Shown here: positions 11,853 to 22,087 of the stretch, in pieces
How the letters are laid out: each line of letters begins with the position of its first letter
Numbering within the stretch: position 1 is the stretch's first letter
Source: Cladobotryum mycophilum
Lineage: Eukaryota; Ascomycota; Sordariomycetes; Hypocreales; Hypocreaceae
Direction of reading: 5' to 3'
Length of the DNA stretch: 64,000 bases
Assembly: GCA_036429605.1 (NCBI GenBank)
Contig: JAVFKD010000004.1
Coordinates: forward strand, 4,774,001-4,838,000
Notes under the pieces: model-generated
Seen by the model: only the letters and a program-made list of their open reading frames with translations
The model's database searches: none
What the model was told of the DNA's origin: nothing
Translations under genes and position numbers: made by a program

Positions 11853-13382
11853 TCAAACAGTTGTATCTACATAGTTGGCAGCTCCATTCGCATGCTCCAC
11901 AATCATCATGGGCTTAGAGTTCTCTACCAGAGACCGAACCACGGTAGCCATATGAGCCAAGACCGGATTGGCAAAGATTTGCTCAACCGCCAAGGCCAAC
12001 TGGTCCTCGGTAGCTGCCGCAGTCAGCTGAATGGCATTGAGGGAGTCTCCACCCGACCGGAAGAAATGATCTTCTTTTGCAATGTCGTTGAGGTCCAGGC
12101 CCAATACGCGGGACCACAGCCTTTGTATTCTTTGCTCGGCGAGAGTGCGCGGGGGAGATCGCGATGATGGTAATGCCGCAGCAGCATCCGCTACCATCGC
12201 CTAAGGTGGCCGGAGGGCGGCTAGCTCCTGTCGCGAAAGAGTTGATCCCGTTGTTTTGAGTTGTCGTCGATCTGTCTTTCCGGATGAATTCAAAGGGAAT
12301 TGCCAAAGGGGTACGTACACGGAGGGGACCATGTACTGTGGACGGGTCTTGAGCAACGCCTTATTGAGATTCCTGGTCAGATTCCACATGGCCTGTCGCA
12401 ATTGCTGAGGATCCTCTGGCTGAACCGCCTCGACTTGGCTCATGGCTAGGAATCCAGCCAAAGTTGGGCGACCTCCGGAGTCCTGGCTGCCCCCGGGCGT
12501 GATCAGCTCAACGATGGAATTGATTCGAATCCTTGTTCGGGAAAATAACTGCTGTTGAATGTAGTATTCAACTTCGCTAAGCCCAACTCGCTGCCCACGC
12601 ACCTTGACCTGAGTATCTTTGCAACCGACGAAATTGAGCGTTCCATCAGGGTTATAGTGCACCAGATCCCCCGTTTTATACAGTCGCTCAGAGGATCTGC
12701 CTGGTCTCCGATCTGCCGGAAGCCAGTCAGGAGACTCGATGAAGACAGATGTAGTCCGTTCAGGGTCGTGCAAGTATCCCTTTGTGACAATGGGGCCTTC
12801 AACCACCAGCTCTCCCACCGTTCCGGGCGGAACTAGTCGATTGTGATCATCAGGATCTACGACCCAGGTCACAGCTCCGTGTCCCCGCCCTATGGTTCGT
12901 GGGTTACCATTCGGAAGGAGGACATTAATGGTTACGAGCAAACACTCGGATGGCCCATACACGTTGACAGGTTTCGTCTTGGGGGCCCAGAGAGCGACGT
13001 CTGCAACGCTGCTAAGCTTGCCACCAAGCTTGAGAACCTGCAGACCCGGAACGGAGTCGGGATTGATCAAGCGTGCGACAGAGGGAGTGAGATCGGCCGA
13101 GTTGACGGCGAGCCGGTTGATGGCGCCAGCAATATCGTTGTGACGCTCCCAGTCCGATGGCACGCAGATACATCCACCAATTATTAGCGTGGAGAGGATA
13201 ATATCCGTTCTGACGTCGAAGCTATACGAGGCAAAGTCAAAGACGCGAGGAGTTGGCACTTCCAGGATGGATCGTCGATGATGAATCCCGGATACAAAGC
13301 TTCGGTGAGAGCTCATCACACCCTTGGGTGAGCGGGCTTCAGGCTGTGCGGCATCGAGCAGGACAAAGGCATTTCATAGCCT
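11853..13382 (-). pseudogene. NRPS remnant: C-terminal part of an adenylation domain plus carrier domain
   Basis: Read from high to low coordinates, the frame opens near 13382 inside an adenylation domain, at the core A3 motif (SPKGVMSSHRSF). It continues through A4/A5 (NVYGPSE), A7 (YKTGDLV), A8 (VKVRGQRVGLSEVEYYIQ) and A10 (NSSGKTDRRQLK). A1 and A2 are absent: a TGA precedes the open part and the neighbouring monooxygenase gene begins at 13461 on the other strand. A TAG at 12203-12201 separates the A domain from the carrier domain, and the frame resumes directly after it with LAEQRIQRLWSRVLG and the pantetheine site SGGDSLNAIQ (near 12050-12020). The segment ends with a normal stop at 11853. 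It is a 5'-truncated, nonsense-broken A-T unit, perhaps from the same synthetase as the remnant at 6.4-8.4 kb. Confidence 0.82.
12201..12203 (-). other. Premature TAG between adenylation and carrier domains
   Basis: In-frame TAG within the A-T linker. Coding resemblance continues without a frame change on both sides, so a point mutation is the simplest explanation. Confidence 0.75.
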
Positions 13383-13460
13383 CATTTATGTCGTGAAAGT
13401 AAAACTCAAGGCAAGAAAAGAAGCATTTTCCATTTTTCATTTACAATCTATTCATACATC

Positions 13461-15411
13461 ATGTCCGCTACTATAGACAAAGTTGGCGTACTCATCGTTG
13501 GGGCCGGCCCTGCAGGGTAAGTGTGCAACGCGCTGTGAAAGTGCACTCGATAGGCAGCTAATATATCTCCTTCAGGCTCACGGCTGCAAACTGCTTCAAG
13601 GGTAGTGATAATTTGCGGGTGCGGTTGATCGACAAAAAGTGTGGAACTGTGCAGACTGGCAGAGCAGACGGCCTGAAAAGCATTTCTCTTGAGGTTCTGG
13701 ATACGTTTGGGATCGGTGATGCCATTCGCAATGAGTCACATCGGATCGAAGAAATTGTTCTTTGGGAACCGGACAAGCAAGGGGGACTCGCTCGGTATAT
13801 GACAATACCAGACCGAGTTCCAGAGTTGGGAAAGCCTCGGGAGGTGACTTTGGATTAAGGTACCAATATCCCTGGCGACTCTGATAAGTAACTATTAACA
13901 GTGGTGATAGGGCGGATCGAACATCATATGGTGACATCTGCTCTTGAAGACGGAAAGGTAGAGGTCGTCTGGAAGAAGCAACCGGTTGATCTACAAGTCG
14001 ACCTTGAAGCTATCGAAGATCCTCTTGCATACCCTATCACTGTGCTGGTACGCAATGCGAACGACAAAAATGCACCGCTCGAAGTCATCCAAGCTCGCTA
14101 TCTCATTGCATGCGATGGAGCTCGCAGCTGGACAAGAAAACATCTCAAGATCCCTCTAGTAGGTGACCTCACCGATTCGACCTGGGGTAAGTAGCCTTTA
14201 GAGACAAATTGCCATTGTGATTCATGGAATGTGCCTCTAACTCGAGACTAGGAGTCATGGATATTGTTCCAAGAACCAACTTTCCTGATATCCGCAAGGT
14301 CTGCGTGATCCATTCAACAAAGGGAACAGTGATGGCGGTCCCTCGCGAGGACAAACTGGTCCGGTGTTATATCGGAATGGATGGGGGTGGTCACGATGCC
14401 ACGGCTGCCTTGGACAGGCATACCCCGACCTTTGACAATGTCATGGATTCTGCGCGCTCCATCATATCCCCATACACATTTAAGGCTGGCCGCGTGGCAT
14501 GGTGGTCCGCCTACCAGGTTGGCCAACGTGTTGCCAACGAATTTTCTAGGCATAACCGCGTGTTCCTGACTGGTGATGCCGTTCGTAAGTGGGAGTCCTA
14601 GTCCTGCTCACTCGGGCTGCTAACTCATGACCTCTACTGATTCCGCTTCCACCTCGAACACCGCTGTTCGCGGTCTCTGCTATCAACATATGAACAAGAA
14701 CGAAGACCCATCGCCCAACAATTGATCGACTTTGACCGCGAATATCTGGAGCTATTCGCCAACCCGAATCTAGACTCCGACGGCTTCCTCGCCGCCTATC
14801 TGGAAGCAATGAAATTCACCACCGGAATCGGGATTCGGTATGCCCTCTCTTTGGTCGTTCAGCCACGTTCGCGGGCAAAAGAGACCTCAACCGTGGCCAA
14901 AAAATTGTCACCGGGGATGCGTCTACCCGACTTCCAAATGGTGAACCAATCGGATGGAGTCCCCGTCACTATTCACCATCGACTGGTTATGAATGGCCAA
15001 TTCCGAATTGTGGTCTTCACTGGAGACATATCGAAGGAATCCATCTCCTAAAGATTATCCAAGTTTGGGCAGTCGTTAATGGCCTTTCAACAAGCTCATT
15101 CGGGGGTTGAACTCCCAGCCATTCACTCAGCCAGACGGGCAGATATTGAATTGACGGATTTGCCAGACGTCTTTCACGCCTGGAGTAAGAAGGAAGGCTA
15201 TAATTACTGGGGAGTCTACGCTGATGATGAGAGCTATCACGATGGCCACGGACAGGTTTATCAGCGTTGCGGTATTGATCGCGACGATGGATGTGCGGTT
15301 GTCGTTCGTCCTAATGGTTATGTCAGTCTCATCTGTGAGCTGGATCAAGCGGATCAGATTACGGACTTTTTTAACAGCCTTGGGGCTGGTAGCTTTGAAG
15401 AGGTTCACTAG
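13461..15411 (+). pseudogene. FAD-dependent phenol 2-monooxygenase-type hydroxylase, decayed
   Basis: Aromatic-ring hydroxylase family with an N-terminal Rossmann FAD site (VLIVGAGPAG split by an intron from GLTAAN), an FAD/substrate block ending in ACDGARSWTRK, then GDAV, and a thioredoxin-like C-terminal domain (about 14900-15411). Exons begin at 13461, 13576, 13902 and 14252, with good GT..AG introns. There are three lesions. TAA lies at 13856-13858, at the end of exon 2. TAA lies at 15049-15051, between KESIS and RLSKFG. Between GDAV (about 14580) and LLSTYEQERRP (about 14685) the conserved segment HxHxPxxGQGxN that closes the FAD site is missing, replaced by what looks like the left part of an intron. 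Both stops sit where glutamine fits. The gene shares a short region with the NRPS A-T remnant and would hydroxylate an aromatic intermediate. It is not functional as it stands. Confidence 0.85.
14583..14685 (+). other. Deletion scar in the monooxygenase (loss of FAD-binding segment)
   Basis: GDAV is followed by a plausible intron donor (GTAAGT) and a branch-like GCTAAC, but no usable acceptor precedes the resumed coding at LLSTYEQ. The roughly 30 residues that hold PxxGQGxN in all relatives are absent, so a deletion probably removed the intron end and the next exon start. Confidence 0.6.
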
Positions 15412-15844
15412 CACAGCACGGCTGTGATGTGTAAAAGTATTGGATAAGAGGAAAGGAGGTCCGCCATATAGATCAATATAGATAATGGATAAATCACTTC
15501 AGTCAAAATGCTTCCATAAACCTATAATGAAAAAAATGGTGATGATGCCTGGGAAAACGACCAAGAATTGTCGAGTTAATGGATATAAATATGATCATAT
15601 AGACTAATCATTTAGTAATATTTGCATACACAAGCCAGCCGTCGTGGCCCCAACAATTAGATCGCCGAGATGACATGTTTGTCTACTGAAGGTGTTCTAA
15701 ACACGATGCAACCCCTACATAAACCTACTCGTCAACGCATTTGTAGCTCAGGCACATAGACCCAGAGACTCCGTACAGATAACACAGTATATTCTATAAA
15801 CTACTTTAATTTCCAGACCACTCGCTACATCTTCACTAAAGCAA
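15412..15844. other. Intergenic region between monooxygenase and methyltransferase remnants
   Basis: About 430 bp, AT-rich, between convergent 3' ends. Nothing recognisable. Confidence 0.5.
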
Positions 15845-16965
15845 TTATATGGCATTTACAATATGGGTAACCCCCTTGAGGACGTAGACTCCTGCACCCA
15901 AATATCCTCGGTTAGCCTGGAACAGTATGGTGTTGTTGTAGTAATGAAGACTTGGGAGAAGAAAATGAGGTTCAAACTTACCATAGGATTCGTCTTGGTT
16001 ACTCCAACGATCAACGACTTGCGTCCCAGCCCCTTTACAAATCTCCGAAACTTTGGCATACGGCCATTTGCCGCTGCCAATGGCTCGGACTAATTCCCGT
16101 TGCTTGATGCTAAATGTTTTGCCCTCTATTCCAAGGCAGAGATCTCGCCGAGCAACATAAAAGCTCTCGTGCATGCATTTGTCCTCGTTCCAACGGCCGT
16201 AAAAGTCCCAGTCGGCAGCCCCGAACACCTCGGTGCCCAGAAGCTGATTCGCAGCGTCGAGCCCGTTGAGGACGAAATCATGGGACCTCTCACCTTCGTA
16301 GGACTCGGTGATTTCTTCCTGCCTCTAGCATCCGTCCACGGCAATGATCATTTGGATGGGTGGCGAAGGCGATTGACCCGCCTGAAAGAAGCGCGAGATT
16401 AAGAGGGACGCCTCGGCCGGAGTGAAATTGGCAATGCTGTTGCCCAGCCACAGCAATGTTATTCGGCTCTTCTGGTCATGCTTGCACTGTAGCCATGAAG
16501 CGCAGTCCTCGTAGGTCCCAAGAAGGCCCTGAATCTTGGTCTTGGAATTCCCGGAAAACAGCAGCAAGAGCTCGCGGATGCTGGATCGGAGAGCGGCACG
16601 GCTAACATCCAGTGCAAAGTATTCGACATGTTTGTGTTGCAACTCTAGTGTTCGAAGAAGCAACGCAGTCTTGCGCATATTACTAAAATCGCATCACCAT
16701 TAGCCTTGTCTTACCAAAATTACCAAGTGGTCTCAAAGACGGGATGCGGTACCCTGCGCCAAGTTTAATCACCTTCTCCCCCGATGAGATGGAGTATGAG
16801 GGCGACGATTTGAGGCACAAGGCCGTCGTTATCCGTCCTTTGACGAATGTCATGAAGTTGGATACGCCTGACCGGTTCAAGGCGAGGATAGACGGCCAGG
16901 TGTGGCTTAATTCCAGGCCATGAAGGGAGGAGAACGCGTACACTACCTAAATGAGCTGTGGCCAT
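15845..16965 (-). pseudogene. EgtD/EasF-type SAM-dependent N-methyltransferase, decayed
   Basis: Histidine-specific methyltransferase family, which includes ergothioneine EgtD and the fungal dimethylallyltryptophan N-methyltransferase EasF. Reading leftwards there is an N-terminal IQLHDIRQRT segment (near 16870-16840) and SAM motif I, VIKLGAG joined over an intron (about 16748-16681) to NMRKTALLL. Then come VEYFALDVSR, LWLGNSIANF, a FVLNGLDAANQLLG block and the C-terminal FSIKQ...SGKWPYAKV segment. The lesions are as follows. About 60-70 residues expected between the DIRQ segment and motif I are missing, and the two parts are in different frames. A TAG at 16327-16325 follows VDGC. The last exon joins out of frame after DESYG (intron about 15921-15978). 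The gene would have N-methylated an amine intermediate of the cluster. Confidence 0.78.
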
Positions 16966-17368
16966 TGTGTCTCAAGTTGGTAGGGTAATATGTTGTGCTG
17001 TAGGGAGTTAACGAAGTAGACTAGGATAAAGAACAGGATGTTGGAGCTTGTGGACGAGACTACTAGGTAATTTACCAGAGGCTCCAAATGTTCATCTTCA
17101 TCCGGTAGGGCGAACATATCATCCTCAATTCATCTTAAGGTGAGTGTTCTGAACAGTCAAAGCAGACCGACTACCACCCGAACGCCCCGAAAGAAAGGAA
17201 TGGGCATCGGCCATGTTCGGGCTGTCGAGGCGACTGGCCCCGACTCCGAGTCCGATCGAGAACATCATGGTAAATAGACGTGGATGTAAAGAAAAGCAAA
17301 CAGGATATTCATCGAATGATTCTCTAGCAGATCCAATAATTACGATATTTTGAAGTGAACCAGGCAAA
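16966..17368. other. Divergent intergenic region of two decayed tailoring genes
   Basis: About 400 bp between the starts of the methyltransferase (minus strand) and the flavin oxidase (plus strand). It was presumably their shared promoter. I see no clear regulator site. Confidence 0.45.
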
Positions 17369-18715
17369 ATGGCGTGTCCTCGATCGATCATCATTGTTGG
17401 TTCGGGCGTCTTCGGGTGTAAGTAAAGAACCACAAAGTCATGCAACATCCATGCGACGCTTGTAGGGAGAATGCACTGACAGTACCCAATACGCGCAGTG
17501 TCCACCGCCTATGCCATGGCCAACGATGACGCATTTGCCCAGACGTCCATCATACTGGTCGATGGCTGGGACTTTGAGCTATCCAGAACTGAGAAAGGTA
17601 CATCCAAGAGCAATCTACGCGCTGCGAATTACGACACATCGCGAATCATCCGGAGTGAATATCCCCATGGCGCATATGCGACGTTCGCTCGGGAAGCCCA
17701 CAGTCAATGGCGAGGAAAATGGGGAGAGAATGGCCGATATGTTGAACAAAGATTATTACTGTGTGCGCAAGGAAGCCCCTTGCGAGAATCCAAGAAGCCC
17801 GGTGAAACGGTCAACTACGTGAAGAATGCGTATTCACTCAGCTGCCAACTGTCGCAAGGCAGCGGTGATAATCTGCGAATTTTCAACTCCTTGCATCAGA
17901 TCCGTGCCGAGCTGGGAGTGGCTGCCACCTCCGAAGCAGAGAAAGAGGAGAGTCCGGTCTCGCTCCGTGGATATGTCTCTCAGGACTCTGACTGGGCTGA
18001 CAGCGGTGCCACTATGGCATGGCTTTGGCAAAAGCTCCTTCAATCAGGACGAGTTCAGACCCACACAGGCTATGTCCAAAGTCTCATCTATACCGATCGA
18101 GATACCGCGACAGGGAAACAGCCCGAGGTTCGAGGAGTTCGATTAGACAACGGAGTAGAACTGCTCGCTGATCTCACCATCGTTGCTGCAAGCAGTCACA
18201 CGCCGCGACTGCTCGGGATGGAGACACTGTGTGATGTCTATAGCGAGGTCATCACTTACATCCCGCTTTCACCAATAGAGTGACGCTATTTCAAGGATCT
18301 CAATGTACCCATGATCGTCAATGCCACCCGCTGCGTGTTTGCCATCGCCCCCGATCGCGAAGGATATCTCAAGCTAGGCAGGTTCTCTCACAGCGGACTT
18401 GTGGATGTTCGCCAGTGCGCTGGAATAGCCGTCGGACCACGACCAGATAGTGCGACGCCCCGTGAGAAATGGAACGATGCTCAGTTTGGCTGGGGAGGCG
18501 ATGTCGACCTGTCCAAGGACTTGGACGAGCGGGCCCAGGGAACTCTGAGAGAATACCGGGCGTTCTTAAAGGAGCTATTCAGCTCCTCGGACACCAGCGC
18601 AGAGGCGAAGTTACTCGGGAACATCGCTAAGCGCCCATTCTCCAAGAGCCGTCGGTGCTGATATACTGATACCCCCTCGACAAACTTTATAGTCGATTAC
18701 CATGACCATCACATT
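17369..18715 (+). pseudogene. Sarcosine / fructosyl-amino-acid oxidase-type FAD enzyme, decayed
   Basis: MSOX/fructosyl-amine-oxidase family flavoenzyme, which oxidises N-methyl or secondary amines. Exon 1 (17369-17417) encodes the Rossmann start IIIVGSGVFG. After a GTAAGT..CAG intron, exon 2 from 17499 continues LSTAYAM, then NYDTSRIIRSEYPHGAYA, GYVSQDSDWADSGATMAWLWQKL and an ADLTIVAASSHTPRL segment. TGA at 18281-18283 interrupts the frame, which resumes at once with RYFKDLNVPMIVN. A second TGA at 18659-18661 falls directly after a cysteine and before YTDTP; relatives have tryptophan there in the C-W-Y-T-D-T motif, whose cysteine carries the covalent flavin. Resemblance ends around DYHDHH near 18710, so the final GxGHGFKF-type FAD segment is lost. 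Fumisoquin FsqB belongs to this family. Confidence 0.82.
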
Positions 18716-19514
18716 AAATTGAACAGACTAGAAAATGATATTATAGGGAAAATTGAGTGACTTTTAGAGATTTGCGGACTCACCAGAAGCTGCATCGTAC
18801 AGGATTGGCCGAGTACTAGATTGCAGCTTCTCATCATGGATTCAACATTTATTTCCTAATCACCTCTCTCGTGGTTCATGAATACTATTTGCCCTCCTCA
18901 AGGCCACGTGAGAGTCTCAAACGCCTCCTTAGCCACCGCTCAATGACTAGCAGTCTGGTCGGATTCTTTCAGATTCCATTGCCTTCCTCGGTCACTAGGT
19001 CCATCGCTCATGGCTGAGAAAGCAAAAGCGTAATAGCAGCGGAAGAGTAAGAGAATGTTCGAGAATATAAATTAGACAATACACGTGGTCAAATGAAAGT
19101 TAGGTCATACCGAATTGCTCATACCGGCTTTGCAAGATGGATGCGGAGAGACGTGATCCTCGAGAGCTGGAATTGAAGCTCCATCTAGCTTTCCGCAAAT
19201 GTAAACGAGCTGTTGCCCATCTCCCCTCTCTACCCGCCTTTGATATAATCCATACCCTCTTTTAGGTATTATTAAGTTCATATAGTGACAGTGTACGCAT
19301 GCTGGATGAGTCAACAACTACCAGGCCTGCCTATCCAGAAACACTGCCTGCCGCCAGTTACTCCTATAAATATGCCATAACACTAACCATCATTGCAATC
19401 CCACTCTTTTTTTTTTTTTGGTAATAGCCTTTCAAAGTGCATTGAATAAACATCTGCTATCCATCAATTACACATTCGTTTTATTCTCACATACAGCGCG
19501 TGAGCCGTCCGGCA
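18716..19514. other. Intergenic region between relic cluster and F-box-like gene
   Basis: About 0.8 kb with no recognisable gene. It marks the right edge of the decayed cluster. A run of eleven to thirteen T lies near 19408-19420. Confidence 0.5.
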
Positions 19515-20564
19515 ATGCGCACACATGGACCAACTTGCCCTCCAGCTCAAGGGACCCACCAGCCCGCATCCCTCCTCAACCAACCTCTCCAAACATTTTT
19601 CATGATTATATCCTATCTCAGTGCAGTGGACAAGGTTTCTATAGCATTGACATGCACAGCTGCCTTCAACACACTCGGTCCAGCGAATTCCAACAACTTC
19701 CGGTTGGGAGATATGCAGCGCAAAAAGCTCCTCCTGAGGATGGAGAGAGATTCCGACGTAGGGGATCACATGTTTTATTGCTTTCTTTGCACAAAGCTCC
19801 ACGGCTTTGGACACACATCGTTTACTTACCCCGATCGTTTACCTGAGCAGCAGAAGTGTTGCAACAGAGGCCCCGAGTATGCGCACAGCGGTGTTCGCTT
19901 CGCACCTACTGGAAGCAATCTCCAAGTTGGGTACTGGCAAGCTAGGCTTGTCATGAACCGACATTTTTACGGTCCTGGTCGGGGCTTGTCGCTAGAGACA
20001 ATAGTACCCAATCCAGAGAAATGGGAATCCATCCACAGATCCGTCAAAGTTATACAGTCAATGGAGGCGAGGATTGTGCAAGATTCACTCTTCCTGAAGT
20101 GCACACACGAGGTTACCACGAACCCCAAGATGAATCCAACGTTACGGTCCTTTCGACGCGATCTATCTCAACTAGACCTCTTCATCTGCAATCACAAGGC
20201 GATTTGTCAGTCCATCCGGACTGATCTCCGAGGCGACATGAGGATCCCTGTGATCCAAGAATTCATCGATACTACCACATTCAAGCTCGGCCCTATCATT
20301 TTGGGATCCTGCCGCTACTGTCCGACAAGTTTTGCGACGACCATCAAGGATCATAGAAACGAGAAACCAGTGCCGTTGTCAAAGCACAAGAACTGGACAA
20401 TCACGGTCGTTAGCTATCATGAGCTGGGCCACTGTCGAACATCGCGGGGCAGACCGGATCCCATATTTGCGCGGTTTTTGACTGATTCGACTAAAGAGCG
20501 AAATCGCGGGAGGCAGCCACTTGGGCATATCGAGAAGCTATGGTGTCATGGAGGTCAAGGATGA
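19515..20564 (+). CDS. F-box-like hypothetical protein
   Basis: A single open frame of 349 residues from the ATG at 19515. Near the N-terminus LLNQPLQTFFMIISYLSAVDKVSIALTC matches the pattern of a degenerate F-box (L-P-x-E-L...I-x-x-Y-L...D-x-x-S-L-A-L-T-C), as found in many lineage-specific fungal F-box proteins. The rest is rich in cysteine and histidine pairs (YCFLCTKLHGF, GSCRYCPTSF), which may bind zinc, but no named domain is recognised. Such proteins may act as substrate adaptors in SCF ubiquitin ligases. No intron is needed. It is the first undamaged gene beyond the relic cluster. Function unknown. Confidence 0.65.
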   Translation: MRTHGPTCPPAQGTHQPASLLNQPLQTFFMIISYLSAVDKVSIALTCTAAFNTLGPANSNNFRLGDMQRKKLLLRMERDSDVGDHMFYCFLCTKLHGFGHTSFTYPDRLPEQQKCCNRGPEYAHSGVRFAPTGSNLQVGYWQARLVMNRHFYGPGRGLSLETIVPNPEKWESIHRSVKVIQSMEARIVQDSLFLKCTHEVTTNPKMNPTLRSFRRDLSQLDLFICNHKAICQSIRTDLRGDMRIPVIQEFIDTTTFKLGPIILGSCRYCPTSFATTIKDHRNEKPVPLSKHKNWTITVVSYHELGHCRTSRGRPDPIFARFLTDSTKERNRGRQPLGHIEKLWCHGGQG

Positions 20565-21616
20565 ATATGTGGGAATCATATGATCTGGCGCAGCATGATG
20601 TGATGCTGATTATAGCGATATTATCGTTACGCTGTATGGATGAATTTTTGCGGAAGACAGGAGTCGACTTACCCTTTAACAGGTTGAACCAGCGTATCAT
20701 CATCATATAAACACAAAATTCCATGTGTTACTGCGATTTTTGTGTATTGCCCATGTTTCTCCGTCTGACGATGTGTAGGGATTTTTTATGGACCCTTCCT
20801 ATGAAATCCGGGCGCTCTGAATCCAATCCACTACTAATACCAGTACGACAAAGTGGATGACGATCATCTCAGCCATCTGGCGCAATAGATAATCAAAGCG
20901 AGATTGTGATTTGTCGGAAGCACGACAGATAAACCAGGCGAATGGTTGTACTTCTGCCCCTTGCTTCACGCTGTGATATGCAGGGTAAGATGTAGACACA
21001 TGTCCCGGGCAAGATTTCGTGTGAGCACGCCCGTCAATTTTGCACATGTCTTAGATGCTCCACCATGCCGTGGAGATTTCTGTCTCTCGGTCATGATCAA
21101 AACCTCCCGGTCCCGAAAGCCTACGCAGCGTCAAAACTCCCCGGTCCCGTTCGGTCTCCGGTCAGGGGGAGGGCACTCATACATACGGGTACCAGCATGC
21201 GAAAAAAAGCGGTTTGCTTATTGCGGTCTGTTCAGAAACAGGGGCGAGAAATGAAGCCTATCAGAGCCCTTTTTTCAAGCTCTTTTTCTTTCCCGCTCGG
21301 ATCTAGAATATCGCCAAGGGAGGAAATTTCAAGGTTATTTGACTTACAACTTGGAGACGTGGCAGAATCTCGATCATCAAGGTGGCATGATGCTTGTTCG
21401 TTCCCTATTAACATGTTCAGGGATTATTGCTTATTCGCTAACCGGGCGAAGTTGTTACCAACAGTCAAGGTAAAGAATCCTTCGGCAGTTGTTTATGGCT
21501 TATCTATTATGTTCAGTTTTTAACGACTTCTGCCATTGCTCACCGCACAGAGAAAACTGTCCACCCGTGTGTCTTCTGCTCGGTCAAAGATGCCTTTTGA
21601 AAAAGCCCTATACACA

Positions 21617-21647
<31 letters not shown>

Positions 21648-22087
21648 AACGTGACTAGTTGAGCTGCAGACCAAGCCAAGCCCGTACACACAAGACATGA
21701 TTAAGTTAGCCGGACACGTAGCATTGCCTATGGGCCGCCCGCAATTTAGGGGACCCCCCTGATCGGTGCTCCCCCATTGCAGAGATGCACCCTTGCATCC
21801 ATCGATTCCGTGTGGTCGCGGCACTCCGCCCGTCGGTGCCTTTCCTAGAACAGCAAGTGAGGTGATGTAGCGAAGAATTAACACCACCGGCTATTTCGTC
21901 TGAATCATGGGATCAGGTCAATATATAATACGAAACCCCCGCAACAAAGAGGGTGTCTGCTCGGTAGATACTGCACACTTTATACTCTTCATTACCCCTC
22001 CTCTGCCTCTCCATCTTTCACCAAGGCGAATACCTACAGTGCTACTCGTTCTGGACTTCATATTTCATAGACAACGGAACCTTCACA
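20565..22087. other. Intergenic region with a TCTA microsatellite
   Basis: About 1.5 kb. Open frames occur on both strands around 20.9-21.5 kb but none carries a recognisable domain or clear start context. A short duplicated CCCGGTCCCG word lies near 21108-21150 and a TATC repeat at 21617-21648. The right end is the promoter and leader of the amidohydrolase. Confidence 0.5.
21617..21648. repeat. (TATC)n microsatellite
   Basis: About eight perfect TATC units in a row. Confidence 0.95.

Noticed and set aside
8276..15051. Possible reassignment of TAA/TAG to glutamine
   Set aside because: Other genes in the window end at TAA or TAG with clean C-termini, and the relic genes also have deletions and TGA stops, so decay is the better explanation.
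20946..21523. Overlapping open frames of 102 and 152 residues
   Set aside because: Low-complexity, no recognisable domain, and both strands are open to a similar degree.
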